Assembly (NCBI GenBank): GCA_004010935.1
Contig: CP026511.1
Span: 3,100,001-3,164,000, forward strand
Length of the DNA: 64,000 bases
Source: Pseudomonadaceae bacterium SI-3
Lineage (GTDB): Bacteria > Pseudomonadota > Gammaproteobacteria > Pseudomonadales > Pseudomonadaceae
Reading direction: 5' to 3'
Under the pieces are notes generated by a model. That model ran no database searches, was not told where the DNA came from, and saw only the letters and a program-made list of their open reading frames with translations. Made by a program: the position numbers and the translations under genes. Shown piece by piece: positions 57,786-64,000 of this stretch. Every line of letters starts with the position of its first letter. The first letter of the stretch is position 1.

Positions 57786-58622
57786 CTATTGTTCGTTAGG
57801 CTCTGCGGCGGGCCTAACCAGGCGCTCCACAAAGAACTCCAGATGACCGCGTGGCGTTGCCGGCAACGGCCAAGTGTCCACCTTCTGCGCGATAGCCCTG
57901 AACGCCAGCGAGCACTTTGCACGCGGGTAGGCCTCATAAACGGCACGCTGCTTCTGCACGGCCTTGCGCACAGCTTCGTCATACGGGATGGCGCCGACGT
58001 ACTGCAGCGCCACGTCCAAGAAGCGCTCAGTCACCTTGGTCAGCTTGGCAAACAGGTTGCGCCCTTCCTGCGGCGCATGGGCCATGTTGGCCAAGACCCG
58101 GAAGCGGCTGATGCCGTAGTCACGATTGAGCAGTTTGATCAGCGCATAGGCATCGGTGATTGACGTGGGCTCGTCGGTGACCACCAGCAACACTTCCTGC
58201 GCGGCGCGAACAAAGCTCACCACACCATCACCAATGCCAGCGGCAGTGTCGATGATCAGCACATCGATATCATCGCCGATGTCGCTGAAAGCCTGGATCA
58301 AACCGGAGTGTTGAAGCGTCGACAGCTGCACCATGCTCTGAGTGCCGGAAGCGGCCGGAACAACACGTATGCCGCCCGGCCCCTGAATCAGCACATCGCG
58401 CAGGTCACATTCACCGGAAATGACATCAGCCAGGGTGCGTTTTGTCGTCAGGCCGAGCAACACGTCGACGTTAGCCAGACCAAGGTCGGCGTCGAGCAAT
58501 ACCACTCGACGCCCGAGATCGGCCAGCGCCAAGGCCAGATTGACCGACACGTTGGTCTTGCCGACGCCACCCTTGCCGCCGGTCACTGCAATAACCTGTA
58601 CGGGATGCATACCCATTTTCAC
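57786..58622 (-). CDS. fleN: flagellar number regulator FleN (FlhG)
   Basis: 278 residues. MinD-like ATPase: deviant Walker A TGGKGGVGKTNVS, LLDADLGLANVDVLLG, DIDVLIIDTAAG. Binds FleQ and limits flagella to one or a few. GTG start giving MKMGMHPVQ; the Met at the third or fifth codon could also serve. Confidence 0.95.
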   Translation of the reverse strand: MKMGMHPVQVIAVTGGKGGVGKTNVSVNLALALADLGRRVVLLDADLGLANVDVLLGLTTKRTLADVISGECDLRDVLIQGPGGIRVVPAASGTQSMVQLSTLQHSGLIQAFSDIGDDIDVLIIDTAAGIGDGVVSFVRAAQEVLLVVTDEPTSITDAYALIKLLNRDYGISRFRVLANMAHAPQEGRNLFAKLTKVTERFLDVALQYVGAIPYDEAVRKAVQKQRAVYEAYPRAKCSLAFRAIAQKVDTWPLPATPRGHLEFFVERLVRPAAEPNEQ

Positions 58623-58707
58623 ACGCCTATCTCTTGCTGGAGCCCTTGGGCCATCGATGCGTTCAGCGGGAACGCGTCTTCTTTGTGTGTCTCTCGGAGC
58701 ATTGCGT

Positions 58708-59985
58708 TCATCCGACCTTCCTAGAACCGTTGTACAGATCGGAGAACATGTCAGCCATGGTTTCCTCGCTAGGAGCCTCTTCCGATTGCAGGCTCACCGC
58801 GCGGCTGACCAACTGGTGACTGCGTGGCAGATGCAGGTCATCAGGAATGCGCGGCCCATCAGCGAGGTAAGCGATGGGCAGGTGCTGACTGATGATAAGA
58901 CCAAGTACGTCACCCAGGCTCCCGGCTTCATCCAGTTTAGTCAGAATGCAGCCTGCCAGCCCGCAACGACGGTAGTTGTGCCAGGTCGCCTTAAGCACCT
59001 GACTCTGGCTGGTTGCAGGCAGGACCAGATAATTCTTCGCTTTGATGCCGCGGTCCGCCAGGGCCTCGAGTTGCACCTTCATCATCGAGTCACCCGCTGG
59101 CAGGCCGGCGGTGTCGACAAGAATCAGGCGCTTACGGGCCAGCGGCGCCAAGGTTTTGCTCAAGGGCTGGCTGGGGTCCAGCTGAATGACCGGAACGTCG
59201 AGAATCCGTCCTAGGGTTTTCAGCTGTTCCTGAGCTCCGATGCGGTAGTTATCCATGCTCGCCAAAGCGATGCTTTGCGGACCGTGCTTGAGCACGTAGC
59301 GCGCGGCGAGCTTGGCCAGTGTAGTGGTCTTGCCGGCACCGGCCGGCCCGACCAGGGCAATGACGCCGCCCTCTTCCAGCGGCTCAACCTTGCTGACCTT
59401 GATCGATTGCGCCAGGTACGCCAACAACATCCGCCAGGCCTGACGTGGCTCCGATACGGTCGAAACCTTTTCCAGCAAGGCGCGCGACAGTTCGGCAGGC
59501 AGACCGATGCGCTGCAGGCGGCGCCAGAGGCCAGCCTGTTGTGGACGGCGGCTCTGCTCCTGTCCCCAGGCAATCGAACCGAGCTGCACTTCGATCAGTT
59601 CGCGCAGCCCCTGTAGCTCTGACTGCATCGCCTCGACCGCACGCGACTCGAACGACGAAGTTGCGGCAACCGGAGCTGCTTGGGCAGCCGCAGCCGGCTT
59701 TTCGTCAAGCAGCTGACGATCCTGGCCGACCGAACCACGCGATGGCGCGCTCATTTCGGCATGCGCGCTGGCAAGACGAGCCTGAGTCTTGCGCAGCTCG
59801 GCTTCCAGGGCCGGGTTCGGCTGCTTCGCCGCCGCCGACTCCATCGGATAATCAAGCACTGCGGTCAACTCGACGCCACCAGCGACCCGACGGTTTCCCG
59901 TGATCACGGCATCGGCGCCCAGCTCGTCACGAATCATCTTCATGGCGATACGCATGTCGGCTGCGAAGAAACGTTTGACCTGCAT
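58708..59985 (-). CDS. flhF: flagellar SRP-type GTPase FlhF
   Basis: 425 residues. Variable B domain (1-150), N domain, and SRP-type G domain with GPAGAGKTTTLAKLAARY, DNYRIGAQEQL, LVDTAGLPAGD and TKLDEAGSLGDVL. Sets the polar site of the flagellum. 85 bp upstream of fleN. Confidence 0.96.
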   Translation of the reverse strand: MQVKRFFAADMRIAMKMIRDELGADAVITGNRRVAGGVELTAVLDYPMESAAAKQPNPALEAELRKTQARLASAHAEMSAPSRGSVGQDRQLLDEKPAAAAQAAPVAATSSFESRAVEAMQSELQGLRELIEVQLGSIAWGQEQSRRPQQAGLWRRLQRIGLPAELSRALLEKVSTVSEPRQAWRMLLAYLAQSIKVSKVEPLEEGGVIALVGPAGAGKTTTLAKLAARYVLKHGPQSIALASMDNYRIGAQEQLKTLGRILDVPVIQLDPSQPLSKTLAPLARKRLILVDTAGLPAGDSMMKVQLEALADRGIKAKNYLVLPATSQSQVLKATWHNYRRCGLAGCILTKLDEAGSLGDVLGLIISQHLPIAYLADGPRIPDDLHLPRSHQLVSRAVSLQSEEAPSEETMADMFSDLYNGSRKVG

Positions 59986-60001
59986 GGCCTGTAGCCCTCA
60001 G

Positions 60002-62122
60002 TTAATTCTGACCCACCGTCGAAACGATGGTGACCTGCTTGTTATCCGGTATTTCTTGATAGGCCAGGACATGAATGTTCGGTACAGCGAGCCGGGCGAA
60101 TCGCGACAGCATCGCGCGGACCGGACCTGCCACCAGCAAAATCGCCGGCTTACCTAACATTTCTTGACGCTGTGCCGCTTCTACCAGAGAACGTTGCAAC
60201 TTTTCGGCCATTCCCGGCTCGAGGAGGATGCCATCTTCCGAACCTTGTCCTGCCTTCTGAAGGCTATTGAGCAATATCTGTTCCAACCTGGGCTCAAGCG
60301 TGATGACAGGCAGCTGCGGCTCAAGCCCGACAACGTTTTGCACGATTGCACGAGACAGCGCGACACGTACCGCAGCCACCATCGCGGCGGGATCTTGACT
60401 CTTGGCGGCAACGTTGGCGATGGCCTCAGCGATGGTTCGGATGTCACGCACCGGCACCTGCTCCTGCAGCAGCGCCTGCAGCACTTTGAGCAACGTAGAC
60501 AGCGAGATCATCCCAGGCACCAGCTCCTCGGCAAGCTTGGGTGAGCTCTTGGCCAGCAACTGCAGCAGTTGCTGGACTTCCTCGTGGCCGAGCAGTTCAT
60601 GGGCATGTTTGTGCAGTATCTGATTGAGGTGGGTCGCCACCACGGTGCTGGCGTCCACCACCGTGTAGCCGAGCGATTGCGCCTGATCGCGCTGGCTGGC
60701 CTCGATCCACACCGCTTCCAGGCCGAAGGCCGGATCCTTGGCGGCGATGCCGTTGAGCGGGCCGAACACCTGACCCGGATTGATCGCCAACTCACGATCC
60801 GGGTACACCTCTGCTTCCGCCAGGCTTACACCCATCAGCGTCAAGCGATAGGCGTTGGGCAGCAAGTCAAGATTGTCGCGAATATGCACCGACGGCATTA
60901 AAAATCCGAGGTCTTGGGACAGCTTCTTGCGCACACCCTTGATTCGAGCCAGCAGCTGTCCACCCTGGTTGCGGTCGACCAGCGGAATGAGCCGATAACC
61001 GACCTCCAGACCAACCATGTCCACCGCTGTCACATCATCCCAGCCCAACTCTTTAGTCTCGGCGGTGCGCTGGGCAGGGAGCATTTCCTGCTGCTTCTGT
61101 ACGTCCTGTTCGGCCAGTTGTTTGACCTGCCTCTGGCGGTGCCATATCCAGTAAGCGGCGCCGGCTGCAGCTCCACCGAGACCAAGAAAGGACATGTGCG
61201 GCATGCCAGGCACCAAACCCATGGCGATCATGATGCCTGCCGAAACAGCCAGTGCTTTCGGCGATGCGAACATCTGCCGGTTGATCTGCTGCCCCATGTC
61301 TTCGGAGCTGGTGACACGGGTCACCATGATGGCTGCAGCGGTCGACAGCAACAGCGACGGTATTTGCGCCACAAGGCCGTCGCCAATGGTCAGAAGCGCA
61401 TATACCTGGCCTGCGTCGCTGAAACTCATGCCGTGCTGCACCATGCCAATGCCGACACCGCCGATCAGGTTGATGAACAGGATCAGCAGTCCGGCGATGG
61501 CATCACCACGCACAAACTTGCTCGCACCGTCCATCGAGCCGTAGAAATCCGCCTCGGAGGCGACTTCGACCCGGCGCAACTTCGCTTCGGTTTGATCAAT
61601 CAAACCGGCGTTGAGGTCGGCGTCGATGGCCATTTGCTTGCCTGGCATGGCATCAAGGGTGAAGCGCGCGCTAACTTCGGAGATTCGCCCGGCACCCTTG
61701 GTGACCACGACGAAGTTGATGATCATCAGGATCGCGAAGACGACGATACCGACGACGTAGTTGCCGCCGATTACTACGTTACCGAAGGCCTCGATCACAT
61801 GGCCCGCCGCCGATCCGCCCTCATGGCCGTTGATCAGCACCACTCGCGTCGACGCCACGTTGAGCGCGAGACGCATCAGCGTGGCGACCAGCAGAATCGT
61901 CGGGAACACGGCGAAATCCAACGGCCGCAATGCATAGACGCTGACCAGCAGCACGACGATCGACAAGGCGATGTTGAAGGTGAACAGCAGATCCAGAAGG
62001 AACGGCGGCACCGACAACATCATCATGCCCATCATCACCAGCAACAGCAGCGGCACACCCAGGTTGCCCCGCCCTGCGCCCGCTAGGCCATTGCCGAAAT
62101 TGATGAGTTGCGTGCGATCCAC
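60002..62122 (-). CDS. flhA: flagellar export gate protein FlhA
   Basis: 706 residues. Eight N-terminal membrane helices (LGVPLLLLVMMGMMML onward), the FHIPEP-region KGAGRISEVSARFTLDAMPGKQMAIDADLNAG, and the cytoplasmic ring-forming domain. Start set at GTG 62122 (VDRTQLINF), which gives the family N-terminus and sits about 50 nt after the start point of a sigma-54 promoter. The frame stays open to 62245, but that part crosses the promoter. Confidence 0.96.
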   Translation of the reverse strand: MDRTQLINFGNGLAGAGRGNLGVPLLLLVMMGMMMLSVPPFLLDLLFTFNIALSIVVLLVSVYALRPLDFAVFPTILLVATLMRLALNVASTRVVLINGHEGGSAAGHVIEAFGNVVIGGNYVVGIVVFAILMIINFVVVTKGAGRISEVSARFTLDAMPGKQMAIDADLNAGLIDQTEAKLRRVEVASEADFYGSMDGASKFVRGDAIAGLLILFINLIGGVGIGMVQHGMSFSDAGQVYALLTIGDGLVAQIPSLLLSTAAAIMVTRVTSSEDMGQQINRQMFASPKALAVSAGIMIAMGLVPGMPHMSFLGLGGAAAGAAYWIWHRQRQVKQLAEQDVQKQQEMLPAQRTAETKELGWDDVTAVDMVGLEVGYRLIPLVDRNQGGQLLARIKGVRKKLSQDLGFLMPSVHIRDNLDLLPNAYRLTLMGVSLAEAEVYPDRELAINPGQVFGPLNGIAAKDPAFGLEAVWIEASQRDQAQSLGYTVVDASTVVATHLNQILHKHAHELLGHEEVQQLLQLLAKSSPKLAEELVPGMISLSTLLKVLQALLQEQVPVRDIRTIAEAIANVAAKSQDPAAMVAAVRVALSRAIVQNVVGLEPQLPVITLEPRLEQILLNSLQKAGQGSEDGILLEPGMAEKLQRSLVEAAQRQEMLGKPAILLVAGPVRAMLSRFARLAVPNIHVLAYQEIPDNKQVTIVSTVGQN

Positions 62123-62182
62123 GTAGACCCCGTCAGACAAGAACAAAGAATTGACGCGAAAACGCATCCTGTTCGAGCTATA

Positions 62183-62198
62183 GCAAGAAGGAGTCCAA
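62183..62198 (-). promoter_or_regulatory. sigma-54 promoter of flhA
   Basis: Minus strand TGGACTCCTTCTTGCT fits TGGCACG-N4-TTGCW with GG and GC at -24/-12 spacing. Transcription start near 62171, about 50 nt before the flhA GTG. Consistent with FleQ/RpoN control. Confidence 0.72.
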
Positions 62199-62326
62199 TT
62201 TTTGATCCCGCATCGATACGGCCCCACCAGGCCATAACGGGCCAATCGAACGCGCCTGGGCTGAGGCAGTCAGACAGTCGACGGGTGGCGTGACGCCGCC
62301 CTCCTTCAGTCAAACAGGAGCGTGCT

Positions 62327-62848
62327 ATGAAACAGTGGTTAATCGCCGCAATGGCTAGCTGCGCCGCGGTTGGCGTACAGGCCGAAACCCTTTCAGTCGA
62401 AATGAACAAGGTCAACGATCAAGGCGTTGCCAGCTCTGTCGGCACCGTGAAGATCGAAACCACCGATCAGGGTCTTGTATTTCGTCCGAATCTGTCAGGC
62501 CTGAACGCGGGTGCGCATGGCTTCCACGTCCACGCCAATGGCAGCTGCCAGCCCGCGGAGAAAGACGGCAAGCAGGCCGCAGCCGTTGCAGCCGGCGGCC
62601 ACTGGGATCCGAAGAATGCTGGCAAGCACGGCGAACCTTGGGGCGAAGGCCATATGGGTGATCTGCCGGTCCTGATAGTTGACGCCGGAGGCAAGGCCAA
62701 CCAGCCAGTCCTGGCGCCCCGCCTGAAAAGCCTTGGCGATCTCAAAGGGCATGCGCTGATGGTTCATGAAGGCGGCGACAATTATTCTGATGAACCCAAA
62801 CCGCTCGGCGGTGGAGGCGCTCGGGTGGCCTGCGGCGTGATCGAGTAA
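62327..62848 (+). CDS. sodC: periplasmic Cu/Zn superoxide dismutase
   Basis: 173 residues. Signal peptide (MKQWLIAAMASCAAVGVQA), copper ligands in GFHVHANGSC, metal-bridging HWDPKNAGKHG, GHMGDLP, and HALMVHEGGDNYSD, disulfide Cys in GARVACGVIE. Destroys superoxide in the periplasm. GGAG-type site (CAGGAG) upstream. Unusual place: between flhA and flhB, on the opposite strand. Confidence 0.97.
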   Translation: MKQWLIAAMASCAAVGVQAETLSVEMNKVNDQGVASSVGTVKIETTDQGLVFRPNLSGLNAGAHGFHVHANGSCQPAEKDGKQAAAVAAGGHWDPKNAGKHGEPWGEGHMGDLPVLIVDAGGKANQPVLAPRLKSLGDLKGHALMVHEGGDNYSDEPKPLGGGGARVACGVIE

Positions 62849-62876
62849 CGCCACTGGCGCCTTAAGCCATAAAGCA

Positions 62877-62950
62877 GGTGGGCTGAAGCCCACCCTACCG
62901 GGCCCTGTCCGTGGGTGCGTTTTCGCGAATGCGGATACAGGGTGGGCTTC
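62877..62950. repeat. inverted 12-bp repeat / hairpin after sodC
   Basis: AGGGTGGGCTTC occurs on minus at 62896-62885 and on plus at 62939-62950. The first copy is itself a hairpin (GGTGGGCT-GA-AGCCCACC, 62877-62894) about 30 bp after the sodC stop and may act as its terminator. The motif looks like a short dispersed Stutzerimonas repeat (from memory). Confidence 0.5.
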
Positions 62951-63077
62951 GGCCAAAGAGGAAGAAAGAACCTGGCCTGGCGGGCCAATCAATCTGCCTC
63001 TGGCGAACTCACCCCTGCTTTTATTCACTCTGCAAGGCGCCAGGTTCGCGCTTCACGCCGAGCATGTTTTCACTCGA

Positions 63078-64000
63078 TCATTCATCGCGGCGCAAGTCTG
63101 GCGGAATCGGCAAGCTGCTCAACGGATCTGGCCGCTTGCCCTTGCCGGAGCGGTACTGGCGTAGCTGATACACGTACGCCAGTACCTGGGCCACAGCGAG
63201 GTACAGCCCCGCTGGAATTTCCCGATCGAGTTCGGTTGAGTAGTACACCGCTCGGGCCAGAGCAGGGGATTCGAGCACCGTCACCTTATGCTCGTTGGCA
63301 ATTTCGCGGATCTTCAAAGCGACGAAGTCCCCACCCTTGGCCACCAGCATCGGCGCCCCGCCTTTGCTGCCGTCGTATTTCAGCGCTACGGCAAAGTGGG
63401 TCGGGTTGGTGATGACCACATCGGCGTCAGGGACGGCCTGCATCATCCTGCGTTGGGCGGCATCACGTTGCAGCTGCCGAATTCGAGATTTGACCTCGGG
63501 CTTACCCTCGCTGTCTTTGTACTCGTCGCGCACTTCCTGCTTGGTCATCATCAGCTTCTGCTTGTTGTCCCAAAGCTGGAAAGGGACATCCACCGCGGCA
63601 ATCAGAATCAGCCCGCAGGCCATCCACAGTGCACACCATCCCACCACCTCGACACTGTGCATGATGGCCAGATCCAATGGCTGTTTGGCGATCGACAGCA
63701 GATCGTCCTGATAGGCACTGAGTACGGCAAGCGCCACCATCAGCACCACGACAAATTTACCTAGCGCCTTTAGCAGCTCGACCAGCGCTTTGGTCGAGAA
63801 CATCCGTTTGAGGCCCGGCCCGGGGTTCATACGGCTGAACTTGGGCGCCATCGCCTTGGCTGAGAAAAGCCAGCCACCCAGCGAAATCGGGCCAATGATC
63901 GAGACGAGCAGCAGCACGATCAGCAGCGGCATGATGGCTTCCAGCGCAATCATGCCGCTGCCCATCAACAGCCTCACCATGGAGCCTTCGTCCAGCAGGG
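63078..64000 (-). CDS. flhB: flagellar export switch protein FlhB (5' end off window)
   Basis: At least 307 codons visible, open past the right edge, so the N-terminus is missing. Shows the last two or three membrane helices, the conserved MTKQEVRDEYKDSEGKPEVKSRIR linker, the autocleavage site ITNPTHFAVAL and the C-terminal switch domain (GGDFVALKIREIANEHKVTVLESPALARA). Sets export specificity from hook to filament subunits. Confidence 0.97.
   Translation of the reverse strand, partial: LLDEGSMVRLLMGSGMIALEAIMPLLIVLLLVSIIGPISLGGWLFSAKAMAPKFSRMNPGPGLKRMFSTKALVELLKALGKFVVVLMVALAVLSAYQDDLLSIAKQPLDLAIMHSVEVVGWCALWMACGLILIAAVDVPFQLWDNKQKLMMTKQEVRDEYKDSEGKPEVKSRIRQLQRDAAQRRMMQAVPDADVVITNPTHFAVALKYDGSKGGAPMLVAKGGDFVALKIREIANEHKVTVLESPALARAVYYSTELDREIPAGLYLAVAQVLAYVYQLRQYRSGKGKRPDPLSSLPIPPDLRRDE

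Noticed and set aside
60914..62086. 390-codon plus-strand ORF
   Set aside because: Antisense to flhA, His/Gln/Asp-rich shadow with no domain.

Overview
The window is GC-rich chromosomal DNA from a polar-flagellated gammaproteobacterium of the Pseudomonadaceae. The best fit is the Stutzerimonas (Pseudomonas) stutzeri group. This rests on gene content: FleQ/FleS/FleR flagellar regulation, a FlhF-FleN-FliA-CheYZAB-MotCD-ParC-ParP block, EarP with Arg32-type EF-P, a System I ccm operon, an E. coli-like bd oxidase with CydX, and several Pseudomonas-type hypothetical genes. I ran no database search, so names rest on recognised motifs and family knowledge. Genes are dense and almost all intact. Only the two edge genes (an NlpC/P60 lipoprotein and flhB) are cut off. 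I see no prophage, transposase or CRISPR.

Layout. 1-5.3 kb (minus strand): a cytochrome bd operon, cydP-cydA-cydB-cydX-ybgE, running on into a group II truncated haemoglobin and a cytochrome b561-type membrane protein. 5.7-7.6 kb: one unknown gene, a DUF2946 protein and a DNA-3-methyladenine glycosylase-like protein. 7.7-9.2 kb: a DAHP synthase gene behind a leader-peptide/terminator attenuator, with a second aromatic-rich mini-ORF between the terminator and the enzyme. 9.5-11.9 kb: efp, earP and the 4.5S SRP RNA. 12.1-17.5 kb: a bacterial renalase, a ZIP metal transporter and a three-gene adaptor/permease/ATPase ABC exporter.

17.6-24.2 kb is a sulfane-sulfur module: persulfide dioxygenase-like MBL protein, DUF442-SQR fusion, SulP transporter and rhodanese. 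A convergent DUF2892 gene, two YeeE/YedE half-transporters and a divergent CsoR/FrmR-family repressor complete it. A related 18-bp C-tract motif lies in front of both the dioxygenase operon and the repressor gene. Between the repressor and the YeeE genes is a perfect 15-bp AT-rich inverted repeat. tRNA-Gly(GCC) and tRNA-Glu(TTC) follow.

24.8-32.8 kb is a housekeeping/stress stretch: glutathione transferase, DUF815 ATPase, glutathione peroxidase, MsrB, AlaA-type aminotransferase, HtpX with a heat-shock-like promoter, a DUF2959 lipoprotein and thiopurine methyltransferase. 32.8-37.7 kb holds fleR-fleS (with a sigma-54 promoter), fleQ and fliT. 37.9-45.3 kb holds ccmABCDEFGHI. 45.5-64 kb is a fliK-like gene with an FlhB-C-terminus paralogue, a rhodanese, and then the chemotaxis/flagellar block cheW-parP-parC-motD-motC-cheB-cheA-cheZ-cheY-fliA-fleN-flhF-flhA and partial flhB. 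A periplasmic Cu/Zn superoxide dismutase gene lies between flhA and flhB.

The strongest candidates for something new are the tandem aromatic-rich leaders in front of the DAHP synthase gene, and the sulfur module with an atypical two-cysteine CsoR-family regulator and its shared putative operators. The tripled acidic/LLDQLHGKG motif in the CheA linker comes next.
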